64,000 nt of DNA from Casuarius casuarius (lineage: Eukaryota > Chordata > Aves > Casuariiformes > Casuariidae), in contig PTFA01000336.1 of assembly GCA_003342895.1 (NCBI GenBank), positions 840,727 to 904,726 of the forward strand. The letters run 5' to 3'. A program made the position numbers and the translations under genes. The notes below the pieces were generated by a model, which was not told the origin of the DNA, did not search any database, and saw only the letters and a program-made list of their open reading frames with translations. Positions 38,595 to 53,500 of the stretch are shown here, piece after piece (positions within the stretch are counted from its first letter, which is position 1; each line of letters opens with the position of its first letter).

Positions 38595-41500
38595 CTAGGA
38601 GGAGAAAACAAATATGACCTGTAAAGGACAGTACATAGCCCAGGCTCTGACTTCCTACAGTCTCCCTTTTCATAANTCACACTGACAACATGCATGTTCC
38701 AGTTCAGGGAGGTGGTTCATAGCAATACGATCCCAGGGAAATCAGTAAGGTGTGAAAGCTGCCTACTCTGCAGAAAGTAGCCAGCATCCTAATGAACTGT
38801 ATTACTGACCCTTAACAGTGGCAGCAGTGAGACAGAGAATGGGATAGACAGGGAGCCCGAATTACCTCAACGAGGCTGGATGGGGAAGCNTGGCTTGCCT
38901 TGCTGTGGCTGGTTACTGTGGATGACAAGCCTGCTTTGCAAGTACAACACCAGTGCACAAATTCCAGTTTACAACTAATCCATTATAAAGGCTAACACCA
39001 CAGAAGTGAAACCTCTCCCTGGTGTAGTCCTGAGAGTGGCTGTACGATGAAAACGGAGTATATTCCCAAGCCTTATTGAGGGAAGAGTGTTTTAGCTCTC
39101 AAAAGCTTTTATAGCTTTACTGCTGCGTGCAGTAGCAACTGTCACGTCAGCTAAGTGATTGCAGACTCTACCTAATAAATGTAGGCTGCAGATGACAGCT
39201 GCTATCTCAAAGCAAAAGTGGTGGTTTTGGCACTCTGCTTTCAAAAGCAATTTAGCATTAGTAGGTGGCCTTACCAATTTTGGAGGTACTCAAAGCACTG
39301 CAATGCTTGGAAACATCCATCTCATTTGCTTGACACTTCAAGGTAGAAATAAAAACATCTTGACAAAAAGATGAACAGAAAAATTTCATGTTCACTTTTC
39401 TAGGAACTAGATTTAGTGGTGATTTAAGGACATCTTAAATAGAAAACNTAAGGGATGAAAAGCCACTAGAATAGCAAAATAAGATCCTGCAGGAACGTGG
39501 GGCAAGTGCAAATTCGCTATTGTATGCCAGCAAAGTCCTCCAGCTGCAGAGAGACTAGTTGTGAGAACAAAGTAGAAGCCCACAATTAATTGAAAACTCA
39601 GGCTGGGAAACTAAGAGACTAGTACAGCATAACTGATATCTTAGCAACTGCATGAATGAAATAACCTTTCGGTATTGTGCAGCANGGATTTTCATAGTGT
39701 CTGAGAAAGAGCCAGATTGTATCAGCCTTCAGTGGCAGAACTAGGTTTCTTCAAAGTTCCTGTCCATTAACCACAGATATTTACTGTCATCTGCCTGGCT
39801 GAATGAATTAGTCTACATGAGACTCATGCAGATGAGTCACCCATACAAACCTGAATCACTACTTCACACACTGGATTTAAATTTAAAATAGACAAGAGAT
39901 CACTTCCCCTGTCTTTTGTGAGCCCTGCTGATACAACAAGCCATCAGAAGTGACAGTAGGAAGAGCACCAAGGGAAGAATCACGGTCTGATTCAAGATCG
40001 GCTACAAGTCGACATTCGTGTTGGTGGTTCTCAAGCAATCGGATGTCTCCGAGGGAGCTTGCCTTCTCCTCAGGCAGAGTGTGGGCTGATGCTTTGCCAC
40101 TTTACACACCTACTTCCTGCAAACCTGGCAATTACCAATAGTGTAAAACCCAGTTTCTGACGTGGCTGACTCAGCAAGGGCTTGGCTCAAAACAAATTCA
40201 TACGCACAAGGAACTGCAGCCTGGGAAGCAGTGACAGGAGGCAAATGAAGAGAAAGAGGCATCGTGGATTTTTAGTGTTCTGGGTCCAACCTGGCTGAAC
40301 TGTCCCTGGACTTGCTTCTCCCAACGTCTCCTCGTATTGGTGAACGTGGTGGTCACAGTTCTCTCCAAGTGCTTCAGCGGTTTCTCCTCTGTTGGACTCA
40401 GGTGCTGCTCCCACACAGAGTAAGTCTNTATTTTGCATTTGATTTTCCTAATGCTAGTTACATGTTCATTTTGTTGCTTTTTAAATTTCTATTTGTCTGT
40501 ATTTCTTTGGTTTCCTTCAGTGTGATTGAGTCATCGGCTCCCTTCCTAACCACCTACTGAGATTTTTATACTGTGCCCTTCACCATGAAGGTGGCTGGTT
40601 ACCATGGTACCAAAGTGCCCTTCTGTTCTAGATACTAGATTAAATCTGTTCTCATGGTGACTGTGTGCTATTGCTATTCTTCATCAGCTTGTTTCTGCAG
40701 CGCAGATTCAGTGAGCTCAGACATCACCATTTCTTCTCTACTGAAGAGAAAGACTCCCTAATATATGACATGCCAATTGCTCCCTAACACAGGGATGTAG
40801 TGTGAAGAAGTTTGCATTTCCTGCAATACCAGCCTCTTTGTTTTCCTTCCAGCTACAGGAACAAGGAAGGAAGAGGTTGTTCCTGTTCTGTGTGACTTGT
40901 TGCTGATCCTGCAACTGAAGTCCAGCATCTGACTANTGAGCAGTCAGCAGTTCCTTTCACTGCCTTTCATCAGCATGGATACCTGGCGGAGAGGGTCCAT
41001 TAAGTCCACAACGTTCTTCAGGCGTTTCTCACTCAGGAGACACAAAAAGCTGGGCAACCAAGTCATCATCTTGAATCAGAACAGCCACACACTCGACAAT
41101 GATGGACAGTGCCAGAAGAGGGAATGCTTACGGGATCTGAAGGACAAGTCTGATTACCTGTCATGTCAAAGTGAGCAAAACCTAGCCAAGGCACAAGCAC
41201 CTCCCAAGCCTCCCCGGCTGTACCTGGACAGTTCTAGTTGCCCTAACATCATTGATCACACAGATTCTCACTCCGACATCTCCTTTTCTGGTGCTACTCA
41301 TCAATACCATAAAGCCACTCAAACTCACTTCCACAAGGACCAGGCTACAGACTGCGGGACCTCAGAGACAGGTTCCCAGAATGGCACGCCTCTTCCTGAT
41401 CTGTCTGATCCCTTCCTGTCCTTCAAAGTGGATTTGGGGCTATCGCTTCTTGAGGATGTTCTGCAGACCCTCAGAAAACAGAATCCAAGAGATTATGCTA

Positions 41501-44500
41501 TTTGAAGGTATTTACCATTTAATGTATCACATTTACCTACTGACATTGCCAGTTTCGCTAGTCCTGACAGGAGGAAGGATACTGCAGTGTCCCTGTTCTG
41601 AGTAGCCTGTTTTGTTGTTCTTGCCTAACCCATCACAGACTGTTCTTGTCCTTGGAGCAGAGCTGTCAGGCTGCATGCCTAGCTGAGAGCACTGTCTGCT
41701 GGAACCTCATGAGCGAGTTTCCATTCTCTGCAATGGAAATTTCCCAATCTTGACTGTGTACCTTCTCCTCATGGAAGAATGGACTTGTTTGGCAAAGGAC
41801 TTATTTTGGGGATGTGGCTGTGACTGTGCGGAGCATGAAAGGGATGTGGTGTACATCATTTGTGGATAACCAGGCAGCTTACAAGGAGACAGCAGTGCTG
41901 CCATCTCAAAGCCACAGCTATAGCAAGGGTCAAAAGACAGAAACTGGTGTTTTTTCTCCCACCACATTTGGATGCAGAAGTCAAAGATATTCCTCCCTTT
42001 TTTTTTTTCTTGTGGCTTTCTCTTCCCTTAATTCAGGTGCAGTTGGCACTCCCAGGCTGGAAACAGGTAAGCATCCATAAAGGCTCAAAAAACAGCAACA
42101 GCAGTTTATTTATCTACTAGCAGGAGAAGAAATTTCCCTAGATACTGCTGCTTGAAGCATGCACTGATCTATCAGCTGTACAGATATAAAAGAATAAATG
42201 TATCTGTGATTGGAAGTGTCTTGTTGCCTCATTTCATTGGTAGCAAGCCAAAAAAAGCCCCGACATCAAGAGCCCAGATCCCTTGATCTATAATGACCCC
42301 TCTGGTCTCTCAGGTTTTTATGAGGGGGGTGCGGAAGCAGTATGGCTCTGTTTTTCTGGGCTGGGAGAAGGCTAATGCTGCTGGCATGCTGCTATCCTCC
42401 CCTGGGGAGGAGAGAGCACACACAGCTCAGAATCAAGACCCAGTGCTGAACTGACACAGTTCTTCACATGCAAGCTGGACAGCTGGAAAAGCTCTGACAG
42501 GCTGAGAACACTTTAGGCAGTGTTGGGGTGAGCTATTAAAATGACACTGAAAGCTACTGGGTCACCAGGTCTTACCTTTTCACACACCTGAATTAGATAC
42601 CAGGGCCCTTTTTAAAAAACAGTTCCCATATTCCCCCTTCATCCCCCCAAAAGAAAACAACAACAGATAGATAATCATAAGCTTTGGAGACAGGCAACAG
42701 CAATGTGCACAGAGACACTCCAAGAAGGTACAGTCAGCCCTTAACCTGCCAAATTCACATCAGGCTGTAAAGGCAGATAATAAAAACCAAACTTGCTGCA
42801 GCCTCAAAGGAGCTTAGAAAAGACGCAAGACAGTGCTAGACCAAAAGCTTTTCCCATCACTTCAACATGGCTGAACAGATGGCTCAAAATGAGTGGCGAG
42901 CACTGGTAGGGGGATACCAATACAAAAGAGGCAAGGATGACCTTCCCAGGAATGAGTACTTCATGCTGTTGTAGTGGCAAGCTACGTTCTTCACAGCATT
43001 ATACAGCTGTGTTGTGCCCTGAACCATCCAGAGCTGCAGCATGGCAATCAGTCATCGCTGTCAGATAGCCTAGAGTTACCATGGCCAATCCACAACTCTT
43101 GTAGTTCAAGCATAATTCTCCCGCTGAGCTCTGGCAGCTCTCCAGGAGCTGCTGGACAATGCATATTCTTGGCTGTGTGAGGAAACAAGCCAGCAAGGAC
43201 TTCAGGGGCAAACATTGTCTTCTCACAGTGGGGCCTTTAAGGAGTCAGCCTCAATTTCAGCTGGGAACTGCTTCAAAGCTCCCCTGGCTTGAGTGTATGT
43301 GTGGCTCTTAGTTATCTGAGGACTGTGGTACACAGCTCCTGGCTGACTAGCCCAGGCAGGGAGTACATGCAGCTCTGAAGTCGATGAGTAGCGAGTGTGT
43401 TGCCATGAGAACATTGCGGCTCTTTGGCTGTTTTCTGAAGNGAAGTGGGGAGGGAGCTGCATTTGCACAGAGTGGGAACAAACAGGGGGTGGAATCAGAC
43501 AGAAATAGGAGATATCCAGAGGGAGCAGCAAATAGGAAGTAAGGGCAGCTTAAAAGAGAATGAAATCTGTGCAGAGCTGAAGGAGAACTTGAAAGTGAGA
43601 ATGTGGGCCTTGATGGATGGGAAGCCAGACTGGATGTGAAAGGAGAAAGTGGGGAGTGGATCAGGGCAGTGGCGAAAGGAAGATCTCTGAAAGACTTCAT
43701 TTTGGATAGTATNGAAGTGAAGAGCTGAGGACAAAGGGTTAGTTAGGAGAAGTACAGCCAAGAAAAGCGATTACCAAATTATCAATTTTGGAAACATCCT
43801 AGTGGAAGCAGGAACAGGATTTGGGAGACACCCTAGGGTAGGAAAGGAGTAAGAAAGGAAGGGATCAGAGTAACTTGGAGATTTTAGCCTGGACAGCAAG
43901 ACTATAATGTAATCAAAGAAACAGCAGCTGCTTACACATAAAAGCAGTAGAAAGGACAGACAAGCATCAGAAGTGTGATTTCCTGAGAAAGGATGTAAAT
44001 CTGCGGTTGTAAGTCCTCACCATTTTAAGAGCCAACATGAGAATTATGGGGCTGTGCTGGACAGAAGTGACTCTCCACCTCCACACAGCACGAACACCAT
44101 CGGTCACTTTAGCCTGCTCTCCCTTGCTGCTCCATCGAGCTAATCCCTCACAGCAGGCAGATGCTGCAGTTTCACACAAACAAGCTTTGGTCACGGAAAC
44201 AAGCCAAGACAAACTCAGTCATAAGCCAGGGCTTTCACCGTCAAACCTTCAGAGGCAAGAATTCACTCTCGAGCTCCAACTGTAGCAGCGACCCCCTTAG
44301 GGGTGAATGAGCTCTTCAGAGCCAGTTCTTGTTCTTTACTAGTGAGGAATACNCAAACTCATTGGACTGGATTCTGCTTTTTTTACAATTTGTTTTCTAA
44401 CACTCTGGTCACCTCCGTGAATCTGGATTTAGCAGGGCTCTCACTGGTTCTACACACTGTGCATGAAGATCCACTCAGCTCTGCTTCCTGTGGCTACTAG

Positions 44501-47500
44501 GCTATGCTGTCATAACTGCTTTTGCCCAGGATTTCTGGGAAACAATGCCGCTCAAGGCCAGGCTGTTCAGAGAATGTGCATCCCAAGTGAAAACATACCA
44601 GCCTCAAACAAAACTGGGACAGCAACAAGACATTCTGATGAGTAAAGGCATCTACTGTAACTAAAGCGCTTAGCAAAAAGCTGGGACACCAAATGTATCA
44701 AACAACCTCACAGGCTGCCAAAAATATTTAGGTAGTGAACGCATAGAAGGCTGATCTAAATGCACACACACAAATTAAGGGCACCTGCAGAGCATGAGGC
44801 AAGATTCCTCTCAACAACAATCAGATCTGAGTTTTGATCTTTATACCACCGGGAAAGGAGGGGAGGGGAAGGAGTGTCACATGAAGTTTGAACTGGAACT
44901 GAAACAACCAGCAAAGGAACTCAGGCTCCTTCACACCTTCCCTCTTAGCCAGCCAAGTTACCATTAAATAGGTCAGAAAACATGCAGAGCACAAAATACA
45001 TTACATTTTGTTCTATAGCACTGAACTTAACATGCTTCAAAGAAATTAATACAATTTCCACTTCAAAGGGCCAATGGGAGCAGAGGGTAACTGACAGCCA
45101 GCAATTTGTTGCAGCATGGCCTCAGAGTCTGGAGAAACTTACTTTCTATGTTTTAACCACTAGATGTTATTGCCTTTCATCTGTGTTGTGGTTGGAATAC
45201 AGCTGCTATCCAAGAGCAACAGCTCCAGATGGATTAATAATCACCTTGCACTCAAAGTGTCTACCAAAGCCATTAATAACATTGTCAAAGATGACCTAAA
45301 ATGGACAATAAGGTCTCTTCACTAGGACATTTAGTTTGATACTGCTTTCTTTTCCCTTCCACAGACCCTAAGAATATACATTTGCTTCTTTCAGCATTGA
45401 AATCTCATCCTCAGTGAGTAAACCAACCTCTCTAAACAAGCCTTCTAGGAGACCCATTCCAACCAGCTACCAGCCAGAGGATTCCCAGAGTCAAAGTGTA
45501 TTAGAGTAAATCCACAGGAAAGGGGCATTAGAGGCTTCAGGGCGAGCAAAGAACATCTTTTTCACTTGCAAGAGAGTTTGTGGAAAGAACCACTCATCCA
45601 GCTAGCTTGTGTCTCAGCGTGCTGCTACTCAAACAAAAGGTCACTAAAAAAAGGCTCATCAGAAAGCCAGGCCCTTCACTAACAGCTTCTTTTCCAGCTC
45701 TGCTGGGAATCAATGTATTTCACCCAAAGTACAGAGCACGCTGTTAAATTTAGGTTGCTATAGAAACAGATTTAAGTAACAGCAGCCTATGTTCGCCTTA
45801 CCTGTGAAGTCCTCGGCTGACTAGCACTGTCAGAAAGGACAGTGCTGGGATTATTCTGGGGCTGGCCCTCCAGCCAGGAAATCTTTAGAGGATTACTTAT
45901 CAGGCCAACTTCATTCTTCACAGCCATCTCCTACCAATGAAAATATTCTTTCATCACCATCTGAATTTCAGAACACACTACACTGCAGCTCACTAACAAT
46001 CGTAAGAGTTTTTCCATGTTTCCAGCCCTGAATCAAGGCCAAGTAGGGCACAAACAATACAGGTTTCACAGCTGCCCTACATAGGAAGCACCCTTTTTTA
46101 AGGCCCATACTGCATCAAGCAGAATGGACATATCACTGCCAGTAGTTCTAATAAAAAGAACACAGATACTTATTTTGATATACTTTGATTATTTGGATAT
46201 ATGAGTAAAAGAGCAGGTGACAAGGAATAAAGAGAGAATCTTGCATAGTATAATTTGAAGTTAATGGAACTAGTAAAATTAAGAGTTACTGGTGATTTTT
46301 GTTTCATTGCCACGTGAATGATTATAACTTATAGCAAGTCAAGATATTTTGGGTATTTTTTCCCCCCTCAAATCTGCAGATGCCTGATATAACCTCTAAA
46401 ACTCATTAAGCCCATCCCCACAAAGGGTAATTAACCCTCAGTCAGAGCTGGTTCAACAGCTCAGTGCCTGCTCTTTAAAGCAGCAGATCTTTCCTCAGCC
46501 ATTTACATGTGCAGCCTGCTTGTTTACGTGCACGATCTGCTCTGGGTTTATGCCTTGAGCTTTGCCACTCCCTTCATGCATCTGTATCATTGTACTCTCG
46601 TTACCCTTCTCCATGGCTTTAATGATAAAGCAGTGGCTCTAGGCTGCCAGTCTGCTAACCATTCCCTCGTGCAACACCTCTTCTTCTCCACTCTCCACCG
46701 AACATATCTGTGGTCTCCACCAGACTTACAGCAGCCTTAACCGTAGCAAATTCCACGACCGCACTCCCTGTCTTCCTACTTGAGATCAACAAATTGAGCA
46801 CATCGCCATACTGTAAGAACAAAAAAGGAAAGGTCTATTACACATCCAGATGAGAAGCAAAGTACATCTATGGAACACATGGAGAAAACATGCGTCTCCA
46901 CAGACCTAAGGCTTGAGCTGTCGACCTTTCTGTATTACATAATGCTTCCATGGATCCTGACCTGACATAATTTCTGCCCCTCCAGGGAGTGATTTTGGGG
47001 AGGTATTTGGCTACACACCTGGCTTCCAGCAGGCTACAGTGCAGGATGGCTGCTCGGCTCAGAGTCCTAGCTACAGCAGATACTCTTATGAGGGGAAAAT
47101 AAAAACATATGCCGGGACTAATCAGAGCACAGGCTCTCATCTATTCCTGTCTCCTATCCTCATAGCAGCTATCCTCATAGCAGCTAATGTACAGGGCTTT
47201 AAGTGACAGTGAAAATGCATCATAACCACACAGCCAGTCTAATCTTTATGCAGGGCATGAACCATTCATGGAAAAGAGTTTCCGACAGCTCTGTTTCTCG
47301 CAGGAATTGCTGCTGGGAGCGAGACAGGGATGCCAACTGGGGAACAGTTCACAGCTGATGCTGATGATCTCTGAAAATGGCATGAGTGGGAAAGCTGGAC
47401 AACAGCAAAGAAAATGAGCTACTCTGGTTTCTATATAGCTTACCAGAATTTACTATCCCTTCTTATAGGATAAGAGCAGGGAAAGATCAAGTAATAAAGA

Positions 47501-50500
47501 AGAGTGCCAGACAGGACCTTTTGAAGGATCCGCAGCAGAACATCCTTTGAGTATCCCCCTTTTGTCTCATCTTCTTTCCTGCATTTCCATTTTAGCTGGG
47601 AAATAAATGTGACAAGTTAATTTTGTCTACTTCAACACACGTTGCCATGCTGAATGCAGCTCCTGCCACCTGCAGAATAATCAAGCTGGCTCCTTATAGC
47701 TTACAACCCCAACATTGCCAAGACAATGATTTCACCATCAAAACATGCAAAGGGAATAAACTGTTCAGGCAACAAGGAGAAAGACTGCTCACTGGAATAA
47801 AAAAAGCTCATACCTGAAAGCATATTAATGGCTATATTAAGGTAATAAGTTGAGGTAATAAGCAGATGTTCCCCAGTGCCTAAAGCAGAGACAATTCAAA
47901 TTCAGGCTCAAAAGTCGAGATTGAACAGTAAAGGAGAAAAAGAAGGGGGAGGGAGGAAGGATATTTTATAGGCAATGACAGGAGCTGTTTGCATGCATGA
48001 TGAGTGCTAGATAGAGGAACTTCATTTCCACTGTACAAAGGGCCATGCCAGCTCAGCAACAGAGCTGAGGTGCCCCTTCTGGTTTCCAAAGCTGCAAACG
48101 TTCTGTCAGTTTTCACCGAACCCCAGCTTTATAGGGATATCTTACTTTGAGTTTGGGGGTTATTTTGCCTTCTGCTCCATTCCCTTCGTGTTTGCCTAAA
48201 AAGAGTGAAAGAAAAAAAAGAGAGAGATGACACAAACAAAAACTTTCTCACCTAAAGAGCATTAGCACAAAATTTACCCTGAGAATGTACGTATGGCAAC
48301 AGCAACTGCACTTCTGAATTTCTTTTGCACTAGACTATTTCAGCCCCAAGAGTCTTGCACAATACATCAGAAGCCCCAATATAGACAGAATACTGGATGC
48401 CAACATTTTTCCTTTCTTTGATTCATACACTTGCTGTAATCAAGAACAGAAAACACATAACTAAAAATACAGGTGGGAGCCCTGTGTATGTTAGATTCTG
48501 TATCATTTCTCCCTGCAAGGGGGGCTACACTGCTAGGAACAAGCGTGGAAAAATTAAGCAAAGACAAAAACAAGGCTAGCATAGCCTGAGAATTTAATCT
48601 GGCCCTATAACATAAATACATTACAGTGACTTGCTTTTCATGCAAAGATCTCAGAGTTTCACAGTAAGTAAATGCTCAACATCCTCCCCAATTCCTCATA
48701 TGTGAAATTAAGTTAAGAAAGGCTAGGCCAGGCTGAATGACTTATGTAAAAATCACACAGGAAATTCATGGTGACCCCAAAAGAGAGGTTCCACATCTTG
48801 ACCTCTGGTGTTATTCTTTTACCCATTAGATCAACATTCTCCCTGTGGGAAAGCAGGAGATTTTACAGTATGACCTCTGCCAGAATAAGAGGGGTAGGAA
48901 GCAGAAGACAGTAAGTCTTCCCATCAAACTGAACTCCTTAACAAGAACTCTAACTTGTTTTGAAAAGCCGAACAGAATTTTTCTGAAGCTTACAACTATT
49001 TTAAGCCCACAGAGATACAGTATGAAAAAAGGCAGGTCACTATAGAAATCTGTGGGTGGGAGTGAGGTTCAGGAATACCAAAGGATGAAGTGCAGGGATT
49101 CTGGAAAAGCTCATCCCCTCCTGTATGAAGGGGACTAATGACAGCTCCCAAACAGCCCATGAGAATTAGAGGGAGACAACCTCACACATTGTAACTTTCT
49201 ATTTTCGCATCGCAGCACAGAATGCAAATGTTTTCCAGTTCAACACATTGTTCATTTCCTGAAAGACTTGATGTTTGTCTCTGTACAAACTTGGAATGAT
49301 AACTACGTATGCCCCAAAAACATGAGAGAAACAAGTTCCAGGAAGTAAAACTCAGCAACCACAGACTGTACAAGACTTTATTCTCCTTACTGGGTCTCTT
49401 TTGGATGATAGAGACTAATGACTTTCAAGAGGATGCAGAGGCAGTAAGCCCAATGACAACTGTCACTGTTTGCAAACTTGAACAGGTCCCTATTTTAAGT
49501 ATGCAAGGCTGATTGCTTTGATTGTGACAATCAGATGAGTATGACTTTAGCCTTCTCTCCCAGCACAACTGCAGGGCTCCACATCAGGCCATCTAGGTTC
49601 AGTGCTTTAGAAGATGACTGCCCATATTCATTGCAGAGGAGCAGCCACAGACAACACGTGAAATATTAGTCTTTTGACTTGTCCCTGAAAATAAGCTGCT
49701 CAGTAAGAGTCTTATATATGGCAATATGACTAGGCCAGAAGCTGCATCCACAGGTGAGCTCTGCCTGCAGGTGAGTTGAGTCTTAGAGGCATGCAGTTTG
49801 GCTAAGGGCTTCAGTATCATCTATCCTCACCTTGGATGCGCTGCTCTCTCTCAAGTCGGATCTGTTCTTGAATGAGTCTCTGCTGCTCCTCAAGCTGACG
49901 GGAGCCTTCTTCACGCAGGCGTATTATCTACCGGACAGGTAAGACAGCATGAATATCTCAGGGCATGGTTTAATGGTTGGCTCACACCAGCCTAAAACCG
50001 TACTACTGACAAAGAGAACTTGTCTTACACTCATCTCCTGAGGCAAATTCCTGCTACTTCCCCTGTGCCAGCCCCACTGCTCATATACTGATTGGACCTC
50101 TCATGTTCCCTATGGACAGAGCTCCTATCAGCTAGCATGTAAGCAATTAGCTGTTGCTATTTCTGCTCTGCAGAAAGAAAAGGCCAGACTTTAAAAAAAA
50201 AAAAAATTATCTGAGATTGACACCATTTGCCAGACTGCTACAAGACCTCTCCACAGGCAAGCCTCTCTCTCTGGCTCATAGAAGCATATTACAAAGGGCT
50301 GAAGAACTGCTACACTCAGGTTTGCTGCATCTCATCACATGGATCTCATGATGAATGAGAAGACTTCCAACAATTCTTCTCAAAAACAACATAAAAATCC
50401 AAGAATTCATTACTACCTCTTGTTCTAGTGTTCTTGTTATCCGGATCTCCTCTTCTTCACTCTCACGGATCTGGGCTTCTCGTTCCCTGGCTTCAAGATC

Positions 50501-53500
50501 TGCAGAGAAAAAAGAAATTAAAATCATCCAAAGAGAATTTTCACTGTTGCTATTGTTGTCTACAGAGCTAGAGTGAAATTCAAAATAGAGTCCCGATAGC
50601 TACACCACCTCTCTTCTGCCCAGATACAGCAATGTACTAGCAGTCTCAGTGGTCATCAAAAACCTCAATACCTTCCCAGAGTAGGATCATCCCCAGACAT
50701 GATTATGGAAAAGATTTCAACTACTACATTGTACTGGGCATAAAAGAACATAGCTGTTAGAGATGGACAGCAGTTTAATGATCAGTGGTGAGTTCCAGTG
50801 GTAGAAGAAATGCAAATACTCAGCTAAGGAACACTTCAAGCCAAAATGAAGTTTTCATTTCATTACCAAGCTTTACTTTCTTTCGCCTCTCATCAAGCTT
50901 TTGTGTCCTTTCTGCTGCTTGCTTCTTGGCTTTTCTCACTTTGTCATATGCTGCCTGTCAAAGAACCAACAGAATAGTGTGAAACGATATAAAGCAGAAG
51001 GGATAAAATGCAAAGTGATGAATAAAGGAGAAACACTTCAACCAGAGGTGAAGCATTTTCTGTCTCTTTTTAGCATTCCTCCTAAAAATGTTGGAAGTTA
51101 ACACAAATATCCTGAAAACATTAAAAGAGGTCCAAGGCTCTCTAGATTGACCCTGAAAGGACAGTCAAAAAGTCCAGGAATAACTGCAAAGTATATTTGA
51201 GAGAAAGCCTAACCCATTTTTACAGGTGGGAAGAACATTTTGGGCTCCTGAAGAGGCCAAAAGTGACTTTGGGGGCACCAGTAACATTGGCAAAGAAATG
51301 TCATATTCTGAAAGGCATGGAGTAATTATTTCTTTCATACCTGTTGATGATGGGCCAGGTCTGGCTTAGAGCAAAGTTTGAAAATAAGCAGGGTTTACTT
51401 TACATGAAAGGTTTATTCATAAAATGGATGTTTAATTTGACTGGGGGAAAAGTATCAGATCAAAGAACACCAGAATTCTTCAGTAGTAATAGCACATCAT
51501 TGTTTATTTAGCACCATACAGACTCAAGAGCTGGAGTAAACTCTCAGTTTCACTGACTTTTGTTTAAAGCAGTTGATAATCTGTTCACCAACCTTTACAG
51601 AATCCTTCTACAGTAGGTAAAGCACACTTGTACAAGTGCTTAAACATTACTTCTCAATAGTCATACATGCAAGCACTCCTCTTGTTTTATAAACTAGAGA
51701 AGTTGATGTTTTTCCTTCCTGCATGTGAAAGGTTTGCTAAACACTCTTTTCCCTTTTAAATATAGAAGCTAAACGTTCTTGGAAGCAAAAAGTTTCATCG
51801 CTCCTTGGAAGGGAGATTACAATTTCTGCCAATGCTTGGAAAGAGGACAGTCATATCGTGTTTTTAAATCTTATTATCTGAAATTTTAATATGCATTCTC
51901 TCATGAGTTTATCTGGATACAATTATTTGCTTACGCTGAACTTTTTGGTTTTATGCTTTCCCTTCACATATCTGGACTACTTTCAGGGCTTGAGTAGTAG
52001 GTACTCAACCACTACTTCAGCAGGAACACAGTCCAAGCTATATCTGGCAGCCCGCAAAGTTCTTGCAGCAAAAGGACAGAGCTCAAGACTATGATTTGGC
52101 TTTTCTTTTAACAAGTCTCTGTGCCCCCTGGAAAGAAAGACTTTGATCCATAAAGATCACAAGCCTAGATATTATTTGTTTGTCAGACTGAATTCAAGGG
52201 AACTGCAAACGCAACGATGTCACAGGAACTTAATATGTCTCTGAATCATTCAGTGGTGATTATTTATTTCTTTATTTTAAAAGTGGGACGTGTCTCAGTT
52301 TAACACATTAGGAAACACAGTATCTCACTCAGTAAATGGATGGAACCACACAGAAAACATCAGATTGGACTAAGAACATTTTGTCTAAGTTTTTATCTGG
52401 CACATACTATTTGATCTCCCAGTGAACTACAAGGCTTAACAGATGAGACTTGATTCATGAAGGCTCAATCAGAGAAGAAAGCGGGGGAACACCACAGGCA
52501 AGAGGAGAGTTTTCACTCCTTCCCCATCAGGCTGGCACAGAGTTACACCACACACTCCCACCACGAACAGAAGATAGGCATCCTTACCCTTGCTGCTGCA
52601 TCTGTTAGCACTGCTAAGGCCTGAGATAGTTGGTGGAAGACTTCCGCTGGGAATTAGAAGAAAAAAGGGTAAGATGCAGAAAACCACGCTAGTGGTCTGG
52701 AGATGAACCAGAAAAGACAATCCCTTATGGAAGAGACCTGCAGAACGTCAGAAAGAAGAATAACCTTTCCAAAGCATTTGCAAGCAAACCCATAGCCAGG
52801 ATCTCCCCAATTCAAAGAACAACATTGTTATCTAAACTTCAGCGTAAATTAAGAAACAAAAATTGGGACCATTGCATTACAAGAAATATCTGGAAAACAT
52901 GAATTCAACAGAACCCATATAGAAATGCATTCCTGAACCTGCAGTCAGCCTAAAACACAGTGTGTTACAAATAAATTCTCCTTTCCATATTAATAACTTT
53001 TCAGTCCAAGATCCAAACATTCCGTTTTACATCAATATTGCTGAACCTTTTCCTGAAGGGATATGCTTATTAGCTGGAGGCCACAATCTTCAAACCACCT
53101 CCAAACTTTCTGCAGATAATCAAAGCTCCCAGCTTTCCTCTCATTACTGTAAAATCTTTGGTTTCCTGCTGGCAGTCTCCACACTACAATTATACATTAT
53201 CAGTCTACAGATCTGTGGTCTACCAAACTGGAAAATGCAAAATACAGAATGATGTGTTTATTTTGAGGTGTCTTGATGAACGGCATCCTTCCAGTTACTG
53301 CTGCTGTTCATTTTCACCCACAGGTGAAAACAAATGGAGAAGCCGTAGAATCCACAGACCTTGCTAACAGTTTAGGTGTACTCAACTGCACAGAGTCAGT
53401 GCCTACTCTCTAACAGAAAATAACGGACATTGCCCATATAGAATAATGATTTGTAAGCTTACTATTAAAGTTTCGATTCTGAGAAGTATGAATTAAAACA

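Noticed and set aside
47155..47184. 15-bp tandem duplication in a DNAJC17 intron
   Set aside because: A simple local slippage event without further structure.
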